DNA of 64,000 nucleotides, taken from contig CAJTRE010000008.1 in the NCBI GenBank assembly GCA_910578495.1, positions 17,615 to 81,614 on the forward strand. The letters run 5' to 3'. Below, piece after piece: positions 1 to 8,607 of this stretch. The stretch's first letter is position 1; the number at the start of each line of letters is the position of its first letter. The notes below the pieces were generated by a model, which made no database searches, had not been told where the DNA came from, and saw only the letters and a list, made by a program, of their open reading frames with translations. This DNA is from an uncultured Dorea sp. (GTDB lineage: Bacteria > Bacillota > Clostridia > Lachnospirales > Lachnospiraceae). The translations under genes were made by a program, and so were the position numbers.

Positions 1-7
1 AAGAAGC

Positions 8-1138
8 GTGAGATTACCAAAATTAAGATTTACCAAAATGTATCGGTTAAGAGATTATAATTTCACATTGGTTGTGCTGATTGCGATTTTATCAGTTCTG
101 GGTATTTTTGTAGTGGGAAGTGCAAGGGAGATTTATCAAGGAAGACAGATTTTCGGCGTTGTGGTTGGATTCACAGCTATGTTTATTGTTTCTATGATTG
201 ACTATGCATGGGTGCTTGATTTTTACTGGATTCTCTATGCGACAGCGGTGGCAGGACTTGGACTTGTTATGTTGATTGGAGAAAATGTAAATGGGGCGAC
301 CAGATGGATCAATCTTGGATTTACGACGATTCAGCCTTCGGAGTTTGCCAAGATTCTTCTGATTTTGTTCTTTTCAAGATTCTTAATGGAGCATGAGCAG
401 GAGGTAAACGAAAAGAGGACGCTGCTTATATATGCAGTTTTATGTGCGATTCCGTTGGGGCTGATTCTTATAGAGCCGAATCTTTCCACAACGATTTGTA
501 CCGCACTGGTATTATGTTTTCTCATCTACCTTGCGGGGTTAAGTTATCGGTTTATCGGTACGGTTTTGTTGATCTTGATTCCAACTGCCGTTATCTTTTT
601 AAGCATTGCGGTGCAGCCAAACCAGCCGTTTCTTAAGGATTATCAGCAGAAGCGAATTCTTTCGTTTTTGGAGCCGGAAAAATATGCAGACGACGGAGCA
701 TACCAGCAGAATAACTCTGTAATGGCGATTGGTTCCGGTCAGCTTACCGGAAAAGGCTTAAACAATAATACAACAACTTCTGTAAAAAATGGTAATTTTA
801 TTCTGGAACCGCAAACAGACTTCATCTTTGCCATTGTGGGTGAAGAGTTAGGATTTATCGGAAGCTGTATAGTTATTGCGTTAATATTGATGATTGTGAT
901 ACAATGTATATTAATTGGAATACGAGCGCAGAACCTGACAGGGAGGATTATCGCCTGCGGGGTAGGAGGACTCGTTGGAGTCCAGAGCTTTATCAATATC
1001 GGAGTTGCCACAGGTCTTATCCCGAATACAGGAGTGCCGCTGCCATTTGTCAGTTACGGGCTTTCATCATTAGTCAGTCTGTATATCGGCATGGGATTTG
1101 TACTAAATGTTGGATTACAACCGAAAAAATATCAATAA
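8..1138 (+). CDS. rodA: Rod shape-determining protein RodA (SEDS glycosyltransferase)
   Basis: Member of the FtsW/RodA/SpoVE family, the membrane peptidoglycan polymerases that work with a class B PBP during side-wall synthesis. The protein is highly hydrophobic with about ten membrane segments, has the family stretch NGATRWI near residue 98, and ends with the conserved GVPLPFVSYG region near residue 342. I used the GTG at base 8, but the frame is open to the window edge, so the gene may begin further left; an ATG at base 38 is another option. The stop is followed within 12 bases by mgsA. The rodA-mgsA order is common in Lachnospiraceae. Confidence 0.93.
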   Translation: MRLPKLRFTKMYRLRDYNFTLVVLIAILSVLGIFVVGSAREIYQGRQIFGVVVGFTAMFIVSMIDYAWVLDFYWILYATAVAGLGLVMLIGENVNGATRWINLGFTTIQPSEFAKILLILFFSRFLMEHEQEVNEKRTLLIYAVLCAIPLGLILIEPNLSTTICTALVLCFLIYLAGLSYRFIGTVLLILIPTAVIFLSIAVQPNQPFLKDYQQKRILSFLEPEKYADDGAYQQNNSVMAIGSGQLTGKGLNNNTTTSVKNGNFILEPQTDFIFAIVGEELGFIGSCIVIALILMIVIQCILIGIRAQNLTGRIIACGVGGLVGVQSFINIGVATGLIPNTGVPLPFVSYGLSSLVSLYIGMGFVLNVGLQPKKYQ

Positions 1139-1150
1139 GGAGTGATAAGA

Positions 1151-1546
1151 ATGAATATAGGGTTGATTGCGCATGATTCGAAGAAAACTCTGATGCAGAA
1201 CTTCTGTATTGCATATCGTGGGATTTTGAGCAGACACAATCTGTTTGCAACAGGTACGACAGGAAGGCTGATTGAAGAAGTAACGAATCTGAACATTCAT
1301 AAATATCTTGCAGGGCCGCTTGGCGGACAACAGCAGATGGGAGCACAGATTGCTCAGAATGATATTGACGCCTTGATTTTTTTGAGGGAACCGTTTAAAC
1401 CGAAGCCAAACGAACCGGATGTCAATGATGTTATCCGGCTTTGTGATTCTTACAATATTCCGATGGCAACGAATCTTGCTACGGCAGAACTTATTATTTT
1501 ATCAATTGACAGAGGAGATCTTGATTGGCGTGAGATGTACCGATAA
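1151..1546 (+). CDS. mgsA: Methylglyoxal synthase-like protein with altered catalytic residue
   Basis: Family reaction: dihydroxyacetone phosphate to methylglyoxal plus phosphate, a cytosolic bypass of lower glycolysis. The ATG at 1151 is preferred over the GTG at 1142 because AAGGAG (1137-1142) lies 8 bases upstream. The 131-residue protein keeps His8-Asp9, Lys12, the ATGTTG phosphate-binding loop (33-38) and Asp90. The loop that reads GGDQQ in E. coli reads GGQQQ here, so the residue matching catalytic Asp71 is Gln60. Asp91 and His98 of E. coli correspond to Glu80 and Asn87. Family membership is clear; activity is not certain. Probably co-transcribed with rodA. Confidence 0.88.
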   Translation: MNIGLIAHDSKKTLMQNFCIAYRGILSRHNLFATGTTGRLIEEVTNLNIHKYLAGPLGGQQQMGAQIAQNDIDALIFLREPFKPKPNEPDVNDVIRLCDSYNIPMATNLATAELIILSIDRGDLDWREMYR

Positions 1547-1562
1547 TAACCGAAGAAAAAGA

Positions 1563-2561
1563 ATGCGCGCCCGCAGAAGAAGACAGAAACGGATTCTACG
1601 TATCATGATTCTGTGTCTGCTTTTGCTTATTGGGGGAGCAGTATATTTGTTCGTCAGTAAGTTTACCGGCGGAAAGGCGCTGGCGGCAAAATATGAGGCA
1701 GAGCACTATAATGCCTCTATCTACAAAGGAAAATTATTTGCGGAAGATTTGTGCGTTGTGTCCGAAGATATTGACAGTCCGTCCGGTCCGGATACGTCTT
1801 CGCTTACATCTGCCGGACTTTTTGATGTGGAGGGCGCGAATACACAGTTTGCCTTTAACGTACATGAGGAATTATATCCAGCGAGTGTCACAAAGATTCT
1901 GACAGCGCTTTTGGCGATAGAAAATGCTGATTTGTCTGAAGAGGTGACGACGGAAATCGGAGCGGAAGATTTTGCTCCGGATGAGTCCGTTGCAAATATC
2001 CGACGGGGCGATATGCTGACATTGGATGCATTGTTATATGGACTGCTTTTGGAATCCGGAAATGACTGTGCTGAGGCGATTGCCTATCATGTGGCGGGGA
2101 GTCTGGAAGATTTTGCGGATATGATGAATGAGAGAGCCGCCGAACTAATGGCAACGAATACGCACTTTAAAAATCCAAGCGGCTTGCACGATGACGATCA
2201 CTATACGACAGCTTATGACGTATATTTAATTTTTAATGAATGTATTAAACATGAAGAATTTGTAAAGATTATTGGTACGGATTCTTATACCGCTGATATT
2301 ACGGGAGCAGATGGTGTGAAACGTAGTCTTGTATGGAAACCCAGCCATTTTTATGCACAGCAAAAGGCTTCGCTTCCAAGTGCCGCCGATGTGGTTGGAG
2401 GCAAAACCGGAACAACGAAAAAGGCAGGAAACTGTCTGGTTCTTTTAAACAGAACAAAAGAAGGCAGACCTTTTATCTCTGTAGTTATGGGAGCTGAAAC
2501 AAAAGATATTCTGTATGCGGATATGACGAAGCTGATTAACGGAATTGCGGTGTCTGAATAG
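1563..2561 (+). CDS. D-alanyl-D-alanine carboxypeptidase (PBP5/DacF type, S11 family)
   Basis: Trims the terminal D-Ala from peptidoglycan stem peptides outside the membrane. An arginine-rich start (RARRRRQKR) is followed by one hydrophobic segment (about residues 14-31), giving a membrane-anchored or secreted enzyme. All three active-site motifs of the family are present: S108-V-T-K111, S165-G-N and K281-T-G. There is no long C-terminal anchoring domain. The start is unsure: ATG 1563 has only a weak upstream site, while TTG 1521 or GTG 1530, inside mgsA, lie closer to a GAGGAG sequence near 1512-1517. Third gene of a rodA-mgsA-carboxypeptidase unit. Confidence 0.92.
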   Translation: MRARRRRQKRILRIMILCLLLLIGGAVYLFVSKFTGGKALAAKYEAEHYNASIYKGKLFAEDLCVVSEDIDSPSGPDTSSLTSAGLFDVEGANTQFAFNVHEELYPASVTKILTALLAIENADLSEEVTTEIGAEDFAPDESVANIRRGDMLTLDALLYGLLLESGNDCAEAIAYHVAGSLEDFADMMNERAAELMATNTHFKNPSGLHDDDHYTTAYDVYLIFNECIKHEEFVKIIGTDSYTADITGADGVKRSLVWKPSHFYAQQKASLPSAADVVGGKTGTTKKAGNCLVLLNRTKEGRPFISVVMGAETKDILYADMTKLINGIAVSE

Positions 2562-2575
2562 ATAAGAATGATAGA

Positions 2576-2607
2576 AAGGGGCATCCTTATTCACAGGATA
2601 ACCCCTT
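2576..2607. terminator. Bidirectional terminator hairpin between convergent genes
   Basis: AAGGGG-c-ATCCT, a 7-base loop, then AGGAT-aa-CCCCTT form a stem with a small bulge. T-rich sequence follows on both strands. It sits between the ends of the carboxypeptidase gene and the small DUF378 gene. Confidence 0.7.
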
Positions 2608-2612
2608 GTTCT

Positions 2613-2825
2613 TTATGAACGTATATCTGATGTGGTTCCGATTCTTCCATAGAGACTGATCAGATAGAGACCACATATACCAACCAGTGTATATACTATG
2701 CGGGAAACCCAGGAAAGATTACCGAATAAAAGGGCTACCAGATCAAAGCGGAAAATACCGACCAAAAGCCAGTTTATAGCACCGATGATTACAATTGTAA
2801 GAGCGGTATTGTCAAACCATTTCAT
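2613..2825 (-). CDS. DUF378 family small membrane protein (YuzA-like)
   Basis: A 70-residue protein with two hydrophobic segments (about residues 8-30 and 38-58) and the family features NWLLVG and DLVALLFG, which match DUF378. The function of the family is unknown. AGGAGG precedes the ATG. It is a single-gene unit that converges on the carboxypeptidase gene and diverges from the HlyD-like gene; the roughly 120-base gap upstream must hold both start regions. Confidence 0.85.
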   Translation of the reverse strand: MKWFDNTALTIVIIGAINWLLVGIFRFDLVALLFGNLSWVSRIVYTLVGICGLYLISLYGRIGTTSDIRS

Positions 2826-2948
2826 ATATTAAATCCTCCTTTTTGTGCTAATCTTAGTATGGCTTATCTGGTGTTTTTTATGCGGAGGATTTGCAAAATT
2901 AAAAAAACTGTTACTAGAGACAAGTGCGGCAGAACAGGAGGCATATAT

Positions 2949-4328
2949 TTGGCGGGGAAGAAACTAACAAATATTACGGTATATCGTAAGAAAACACATC
3001 TAAATATTGGAATTATTATATTTGGGGCTGTATTTATCTATCTTTTTGTTCTGGTCTTGTTGTATCTGACCAGTGACCATGTGTCTGCCTATGAAGTTCG
3101 TGAGGGTTTGATTTTAAAGGATACGGCGTACAATGGATTTGTTGTTCGGAATGAAAAGGTAATTAGTGCCGCTGAGGACGGCTATGTAAATTATTTTGCA
3201 CCGGAGGGAAGTAAAGTCGGCGCTAAGACAAATGTCTATACCATCTCGGGACAAAAGCTTGATTTTAAAGAACAAAGCGGGGAGGAAGCGAAAGGACTTT
3301 CAGCCGATGAACAGAAGAGTCTTTTGATTCGTACACAGTCTTTCAGTGAGAATTTTAAGGAAGAAGAATTTCATGACATCTATACGTTAAAAGACAATAT
3401 CCTCTCTGTATTAGAAAGTAAATCCAGCCAGAATCGTTATGCACAGCTTACAGATATGCTGGAGACGGAGAGAGAGGGGCTGAATGTATACCGGGGAACA
3501 TCCGATGGTGTGATTATTTATTCCATAGATGGATATGAGAATACAGATATTAGTAAAGTGACGGAAGATATAATTTCTAAGGATGGATATGAACGGGTTG
3601 ATATGCAGAATAATAAGCAGGTCAAAAAAGGCGATCCAGTGTATAAACTGATACGAGACGATACTTGGACAGTGGTCATCCAGCTCAGTGACGAGATGGC
3701 AAAGGAAATGGCAGATACGAAACGAGTGAAGGTACGATTTGCGAAAGATAATGAAACAGCAACAGCAGATTTTAAAATTTATCATACGTCAAAAGGAAAT
3801 CTTGGATTTCTTACCTTTCAGACTGCCATGATCCGTTATGCCAAAGAGCGTTATCTTGACATCGAGCTGATTCTGGAGGACGAGTCGGGACTTAAAATTC
3901 CGAAATCCTCGGTTGTGAAGAAGGATTTCTATGTGGCTCCGGAGGAGTATATCACTCAAGGAGGGAATAGTAAGATAACGGGAGTCCTGCTTAAAGACGG
4001 TTCTGACGATGCGAAGTTTAAGGAAGTATCCGTCTACTACCGGGATAATGAAAACGGGCTGGTATATCTTGATCCGAATGCCTTTGAAGATTCCACAACG
4101 CTGATTAAAATGGACTCCAATGAAACTTATAATCTAAAGGAAACAAAGAGCCTTAAAGGGGTATATAATATCAACAAAGGGTATGCTGTGTTTAAGCAGA
4201 TTAAAATTCTGTGTGAAAGCGAGGAGTACTATGTGATAGAATCGGGGAGTGACTATGGTTTGTCAAATTATGATCACATTGCGTTGGATGGAACTACCAT
4301 TCGTGAAAATGACATTGTGTTTAATTAA
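2949..4328 (+). CDS. HlyD-like membrane-anchored adaptor protein in the sepF cluster
   Basis: A 459-residue protein with one membrane segment near residues 18-40 and a long extracytoplasmic part that includes a lipoyl/HlyD-like barrel half (around GYVNYFAPEGSKVGAKTNVYTI) followed by predicted helices. It resembles proteins annotated as HlyD-family efflux adaptor in Clostridia. I start it at TTG 2949 because AGGAGG (2936-2941) lies exactly 7 bases upstream; the longer open frame from 2859 has no ribosome site. No transporter gene adjoins it; instead it leads the yggS-sepF-ylmH group, so a role linked to the division site or wall is possible. That role is inference. Confidence 0.8.
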   Translation: MAGKKLTNITVYRKKTHLNIGIIIFGAVFIYLFVLVLLYLTSDHVSAYEVREGLILKDTAYNGFVVRNEKVISAAEDGYVNYFAPEGSKVGAKTNVYTISGQKLDFKEQSGEEAKGLSADEQKSLLIRTQSFSENFKEEEFHDIYTLKDNILSVLESKSSQNRYAQLTDMLETEREGLNVYRGTSDGVIIYSIDGYENTDISKVTEDIISKDGYERVDMQNNKQVKKGDPVYKLIRDDTWTVVIQLSDEMAKEMADTKRVKVRFAKDNETATADFKIYHTSKGNLGFLTFQTAMIRYAKERYLDIELILEDESGLKIPKSSVVKKDFYVAPEEYITQGGNSKITGVLLKDGSDDAKFKEVSVYYRDNENGLVYLDPNAFEDSTTLIKMDSNETYNLKETKSLKGVYNINKGYAVFKQIKILCESEEYYVIESGSDYGLSNYDHIALDGTTIRENDIVFN

Positions 4329-4345
4329 GATATAGGAGTAAAATC

Positions 4346-5041
4346 ATGTTAAAAGAGAATTTAAGAGTAGTAGAAGAAACAATCAAAGATGCGTGTAAGA
4401 AAAGTAATCGGAAACGGGAGGATGTAACGCTCATTGCGGTCAGCAAGACTAAGCCTGTGGAAATGCTGAAAGAGGCATATGATTTGGGCGTGCGTGTTTT
4501 TGGAGAGAATAAAGTCCAGGAACTGACGGATAAATATGAAGCGCTTCCGAAGGATATTAAGTGGCATATGATCGGACATTTGCAGAGGAATAAAGTAAAA
4601 TATATTATCGACAAAGTGGATCTCATTCATTCGGTAGATTCTATCCGTCTGGCAGAGACGATTGAGAAGGAAGCCGGAAAACGCGGAATTATCGCAAATA
4701 TTCTGATTGAGGTCAATGTGGGGAGAGAGGAGAGTAAATTTGGACTTCTGCCGGAAGAATTAGATACATTCATTGAAAAAATTGCAGATTATAAGCATAT
4801 TCAAGTGAAAGGGCTTATGACAATTGCGCCATTTGTAGAAAATTCCGAGTTAAATAGAGCGATTTTCCGCTCCCTGCGAAAATTATCTGTTGACATTGGC
4901 AATAAAAACGTTGATAATGTTAATGTGGGTGTACTTTCTATGGGTATGACCGGTGATTATTCGGTTGCCATAGAAGAAGGAGCGACTATGGTCCGCGTTG
5001 GAACAGGTATATTTGGTGACCGAGATTATGCTCGAGTTTAA
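4346..5041 (+). CDS. yggS: PLP homeostasis protein (YggS/PLPBP family)
   Basis: A 231-residue single-domain alanine-racemase-fold protein that binds pyridoxal phosphate and buffers the PLP pool without known catalytic turnover. The PLP lysine lies in VSKTKP (about residue 33), followed by the family motifs FGENKVQE, WHMIGHLQRNK and the SMGMTGDY phosphate loop near the C-terminus. TAGGAG precedes the ATG. It lies directly upstream of sepF, the position of ylmE in Bacillus. Confidence 0.95.
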   Translation: MLKENLRVVEETIKDACKKSNRKREDVTLIAVSKTKPVEMLKEAYDLGVRVFGENKVQELTDKYEALPKDIKWHMIGHLQRNKVKYIIDKVDLIHSVDSIRLAETIEKEAGKRGIIANILIEVNVGREESKFGLLPEELDTFIEKIADYKHIQVKGLMTIAPFVENSELNRAIFRSLRKLSVDIGNKNVDNVNVGVLSMGMTGDYSVAIEEGATMVRVGTGIFGDRDYARV

Positions 5042-5062
5042 CGTAAGATAGGAGACATATAA

Positions 5063-5602
5063 ATGGGAGTATTAGATAAGTTTTTAGATATTATGAAGTT
5101 GAGTGACGACGACGATTACGATGACGACTACTTTGATGATGAATACGATGACGAGTACGAGGAGAAACCGGCGAAGAAGAGCTTCTTTAAACGTGAGAAG
5201 AGATATGAACCGGAAGAGGACGATTATGATGAGTTTGAAGCTCCTGCAAAATCTTCCCGTACGAATAATAAAGTAACTCCGATGCGCCAGCCTGCCAGAA
5301 GAGGTAGTGTAAGTATGGAAGTGTGCGTCATCAAACCAAATTCTGTGGAGGATGCAAGAGAAATTACAGAGACGCTTCTCAGTGGAAGAACCGTTATTTT
5401 GAATCTGGAAGGGCTTGATCTTGAGATTGCACAAAGAATTATTGATTTTACATCCGGAGCTACGTTTGCGATCAGTGGAAATCTACAGAAGATTTCAAAT
5501 TACATATTCCTTGTAACACCAACGAATGTTGATATTTCCGGAGACTTACAGGATCTTTTGAATACTTCTTTTGACGCATCGTCCATGCGCTCCAGATTCT
5601 AG
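5063..5602 (+). CDS. sepF: Cell division protein SepF
   Basis: Binds FtsZ and membranes and helps organise the division septum. It begins with the membrane-targeting helix MGVLDKFLDIMKLS, continues with a very acidic linker rich in Asp/Glu/Tyr (about residues 15-75), and ends with the compact DUF552 domain (about 95-170; VEDAREITETLLSGR, FTSGATFAI). The 179-residue length is slightly long because of the linker. It lies 22 bases after yggS and 18 before ylmH. The ylmG gene often found in this cluster is not present between them, and no divIVA follows. Confidence 0.96.
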   Translation: MGVLDKFLDIMKLSDDDDYDDDYFDDEYDDEYEEKPAKKSFFKREKRYEPEEDDYDEFEAPAKSSRTNNKVTPMRQPARRGSVSMEVCVIKPNSVEDAREITETLLSGRTVILNLEGLDLEIAQRIIDFTSGATFAISGNLQKISNYIFLVTPTNVDISGDLQDLLNTSFDASSMRSRF

Positions 5603-5620
5603 TGATCAATGTGAAGAAAG

Positions 5621-6382
5621 ATGAGTATGAACAAAGAAGAGACGATGTTTAGGAAGCGTCTGGTTGAATTATCCAATCAGGCATTTACAAGGGATATTGC
5701 AACATTTTCAGATTTTCTGAATTTGAATGAACTTCATATTCTTCATACGACACCGAAAGATATGTTTCCGACAAGATACGAGACATATGGCGGGTATGAC
5801 ATGGCAGAGCGTCAGATGGTTGCTTTTCTACCTGAGGCTCTTTATTATGACTATGAATATCCTATGACGCTCGTGGAGATTCAGCCGTTGCAGGAAAAAT
5901 TTGCAGGGGAGCTTACACACCGGGACTATCTTGGTTCTTTGATGAATCTTGGGATTGAAAGGAGTCGTTTGGGAGATATTGTTATTTCCGGGAAAACGGC
6001 GCTTTTATTTGCAAAGCAGGAAATTGCGGCATATATTACAGAAAATCTCACCAGAATCCGTCATACAACGGTGCGGGCTCACATTAAAGAAATAGGCGAG
6101 ATAGAGTTTCATCCGAAATTTGAGGAAATCAAAGGCAATGTGGCGTCTGTAAGGCTGGATACGGTGCTTTCTACTGCATATCCACTGTCCCGCAGCAAAT
6201 TGACGCCGTATATTGAGAATGGCAGAGTGTTTGTCAATGGGAAGATGATAACGAGTAACGGCTGTCATCTGAAAGAGGGAGATGTGATTTCTGCCCGCGG
6301 GCTTGGAAGAATCTCATACGAAGGAACGTTAGGGACAACAAAAAAAGGACGTTCTGTGATCCTTGTAAAGAAATATATATGA
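5621..6382 (+). CDS. ylmH: YlmH family S4-domain RNA-binding protein
   Basis: A 253-residue protein with the YlmH N-terminal part (TRDIATFSDFLNLNE, GGYDMAERQM) and a C-terminal S4 RNA-binding domain (about residues 178-240, VRLDTVLSTAYPLSRSK). In Bacillus this family has been linked to cell division and to ribosome rescue through binding stalled large subunits; either role would fit here. The sequence carries closely spaced ATGs (5621, 5627, 5645), so the exact start is a small uncertainty. It sits between sepF and lspA. Confidence 0.94.
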   Translation: MSMNKEETMFRKRLVELSNQAFTRDIATFSDFLNLNELHILHTTPKDMFPTRYETYGGYDMAERQMVAFLPEALYYDYEYPMTLVEIQPLQEKFAGELTHRDYLGSLMNLGIERSRLGDIVISGKTALLFAKQEIAAYITENLTRIRHTTVRAHIKEIGEIEFHPKFEEIKGNVASVRLDTVLSTAYPLSRSKLTPYIENGRVFVNGKMITSNGCHLKEGDVISARGLGRISYEGTLGTTKKGRSVILVKKYI

Positions 6383-6403
6383 TATAGAAATGAAAGGAAT
6401 GAC

Positions 6404-6934
6404 ATGAATATTAGCAGCAGAATCCGGCATTATGTGACAGCGGCTGCCGGTGTAATCCTTGGTATAATTTTTGATCAGGTGACAAAATACTTAGTTGTTA
6501 TGAATTTAAAGGGACAGAAACCATTTGTTATATGGGAAAATGTTTTTCAACTGGAATACTTGGAAAACCGCGGAGCGGCGTTCGGTTTGTTTCAGGAGCA
6601 GAGGCTCTTTTTCTACTTGAGCGTTATACTAATCTGTGCTCTTGTTATCTGGTTTTACAGCCGGGTCCCTATGGAAAAGAAATTCCTTCCATTAAGAATC
6701 TGTGCGGTTCTTATAACCGCAGGGGCAATTGGGAATTTTTTGGACCGCGTAAGACTAAATTATGTGGTGGATTTTTTGTATTTTAAATTGATTGATTTTC
6801 CGATTTTTAATGTGGCAGATATCTATGTGACGGTATCGGCATTTGCATTTTTTGTGTTGTTAGCGTTCTATTATAAGGAGAAAGACTTTGAGCAAATATT
6901 TTCTGGTGGAAAACGAAGAGGGAATGCGGATTGA
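6404..6934 (+). CDS. lspA: Lipoprotein signal peptidase (signal peptidase II)
   Basis: Cleaves the signal peptide of diacylglyceryl prolipoproteins in the membrane. The 176-residue protein has four hydrophobic segments. It shows the family motifs DQVTK (24-28), NRGAAFG (55-61), GNFLDR (110-115) and FNVAD (135-139); Asp123 and Asp139 are the expected catalytic pair. AAAGGA precedes the ATG. Its last 47 bases overlap the next gene, whose ribosome site lies inside lspA, indicating translational coupling. Confidence 0.97.
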   Translation: MNISSRIRHYVTAAAGVILGIIFDQVTKYLVVMNLKGQKPFVIWENVFQLEYLENRGAAFGLFQEQRLFFYLSVILICALVIWFYSRVPMEKKFLPLRICAVLITAGAIGNFLDRVRLNYVVDFLYFKLIDFPIFNVADIYVTVSAFAFFVLLAFYYKEKDFEQIFSGGKRRGNAD

Positions 6935-7811
6935 TGTGTATCTTGCGGAGGAGCTTCCGGATATTTCCCGCTCCCGCGTACAGAAATTAATAAAAGATGG
7001 AAATATATGTGTCAACGAAAAGCCTGTAAAAGCCAATTACAGGCTTGTTTTAGGTGACAGGGTAACGTTCAGTGTTCCAGAGGCGAAAGAGCCGGACATC
7101 GTGCCGGAGGACATTCCTCTGGATATTTTGTATGAAGACTCAGATGTTATCGTCATTAACAAGCCGAAACAGATGGTCGTCCATCCGGCGCCGGGACACT
7201 ATAGCGGTACGCTTGTGAACGCACTTATGTATCATTGCAAAGGTGATCTTTCCGGAATTAACGGTGATCTGCGTCCAGGAATTGTTCATCGTATTGATAT
7301 GGATACGACAGGTTCGTTAGTAGTATGTAAAAATGATCTTGCGCATCAAAGCCTTTCGGGACAGTTAAAAGAACATTCGATTAATCGTATTTATGAGGCG
7401 ATTGTTCATGGCAATGTAAAAGAGGATACGGGGACGGTTAAGGCCCCTATCGGACGGCATCCTGGCGAGCGTAAGAAGATGAGCGTCCATGCGAAAAATG
7501 GAAGAAATGCAGTGACACATTATGAAGTGTTGGAGCGTTTTGGTAATTATACATATATCCGCTGTAGGTTGGAGACCGGGCGTACGCATCAAATCCGGGT
7601 ACATATGGCGAGTATCGGGCATCCCCTTCTTGGCGACCAGGTATACGGCCCGAAGAAGTGCCCATTTCCAAAATTAGAAGGACAGACGCTCCACGCCAAG
7701 ACACTTGGATTTATCCATCCAAGGAGCGGAGAGTATCTGGAAATAGTAGCGCCTTTACCGGATTATTTTAAAAGGCTGCTGGAACTGTTAAAAATTGTAA
7801 AAGATTCTTAA
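6888..7811 (+). CDS. rluD: RluA/RluD-family 23S rRNA pseudouridine synthase
   Basis: Converts specific rRNA uridines to pseudouridine. An N-terminal S4 domain (about residues 12-60) is followed by the synthase domain with the catalytic aspartate in HRIDMDTTG and the RTHQIRVHMA motif. The start is a TTG at 6888 placed 8 bases after AAGGAG (6874-6879), so the 47-base overlap with lspA is real. It matches the position of ylyB after lspA in Bacillus; the target uridine cannot be told from sequence alone. Confidence 0.93.
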   Translation: MSKYFLVENEEGMRIDVYLAEELPDISRSRVQKLIKDGNICVNEKPVKANYRLVLGDRVTFSVPEAKEPDIVPEDIPLDILYEDSDVIVINKPKQMVVHPAPGHYSGTLVNALMYHCKGDLSGINGDLRPGIVHRIDMDTTGSLVVCKNDLAHQSLSGQLKEHSINRIYEAIVHGNVKEDTGTVKAPIGRHPGERKKMSVHAKNGRNAVTHYEVLERFGNYTYIRCRLETGRTHQIRVHMASIGHPLLGDQVYGPKKCPFPKLEGQTLHAKTLGFIHPRSGEYLEIVAPLPDYFKRLLELLKIVKDS

Positions 7812-7875
7812 AATTGTGTACTTTTTCGTTGAATTGTTGTATAATACTTCATATAAGAAAAGGAGCGTGATATGT

Positions 7876-8520
7876 ATGGCTAAAACAAATACAATCATTA
7901 CAATAGGAAGAGAGTTCGGAAGTGCAGGGCGTGAGATCGGACACATAGTTGCCAAGGAACTTGGAATTAAATTATATGATAAAGAAATGCTGAATCGTGC
8001 GGCAAAGGAAAGTGGTATCTGTCAGGAGTTATTCGAGTCTCACGATGAGAAACCGACAAACAGTTTCCTGTATTCTCTCGTTATGGATACATATTCTATG
8101 GGATATTCTGCCGGAAGCTATACAGATATGCCAATCAACCATAAAGTATTTCTGGCACAGTTCGACGCAATTAAGAAGATTGCCAGTGAAGGCCCTTGTA
8201 TTTTGGTCGGTCGTTGCGCAGATTATGCACTTGAGGATAACGACAATGTGCTGACATTGTTTATCCATGCAAATTTGGAGGCGAGAATCCGCAGAATTGC
8301 AAGAATTTACGACTTGACTGATGCAAAAGCCAAAGAAATGATTATAAAGACGGACAAAAAACGTTCCAGCTATTATAATTATTATACGAATAAAAAGTGG
8401 GGAGATGTAGACAGCTACCAGATGGCGTTAGATAGTTCCCTTCTTGGCATTAACGGTACTGCGGAGGCAATTTTAAAATTGGTCGAGTTAAAAGAGCGTG
8501 ATGTAGATAAACGTTTGTAA
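7876..8520 (+). CDS. Cytidylate kinase-like family protein
   Basis: A 214-residue P-loop protein of the cytidylate_kin2 family. The phosphate loop GREFGSAGREIG takes the place of a classical Walker A motif. The family commonly occurs in Clostridia and Bacteroides beside or instead of Cmk, and its physiological substrate is not established. I start at ATG 7876 with AGGAG at 7861-7865; the frame is open further left but without a ribosome site. A TATAAT at 7840-7845 suggests its own promoter, although no good -35 box is visible. A strong terminator follows. Confidence 0.88.
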   Translation: MAKTNTIITIGREFGSAGREIGHIVAKELGIKLYDKEMLNRAAKESGICQELFESHDEKPTNSFLYSLVMDTYSMGYSAGSYTDMPINHKVFLAQFDAIKKIASEGPCILVGRCADYALEDNDNVLTLFIHANLEARIRRIARIYDLTDAKAKEMIIKTDKKRSSYYNYYTNKKWGDVDSYQMALDSSLLGINGTAEAILKLVELKERDVDKRL

Positions 8521-8539
8521 ATACTCAAACTCTATAAAT

Positions 8540-8577
8540 GAGGACACCCGGAAGAATTTTTTCTTCCGGGTGTCCTC
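8540..8577. terminator. Strong bidirectional hairpin between convergent genes
   Basis: A perfect 17-bp stem, GAGGACACCCGGAAGAA (8540-8556) with its complement (8561-8577), closed by a TTTT loop. It separates the cytidylate-kinase-like gene from convergent ttcA. The T-tract after the stem is short on the plus strand, so efficiency may differ by direction. Confidence 0.8.
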
Positions 8578-8607
8578 TTATGTAAGAAGAGTGTAATGAA
8601 TGAGAAA

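Noticed and set aside
1419..1562. Long N-terminal extension of the carboxypeptidase inside mgsA
   Set aside because: It overlaps the mgsA coding end by over 120 bases and adds sequence with no family match; a start near 1521-1563 is more natural.
5105..5245. Repetitive GAY-rich tract as a tandem repeat
   Set aside because: It is simply the coding sequence of the acidic Asp/Glu/Tyr linker of SepF.
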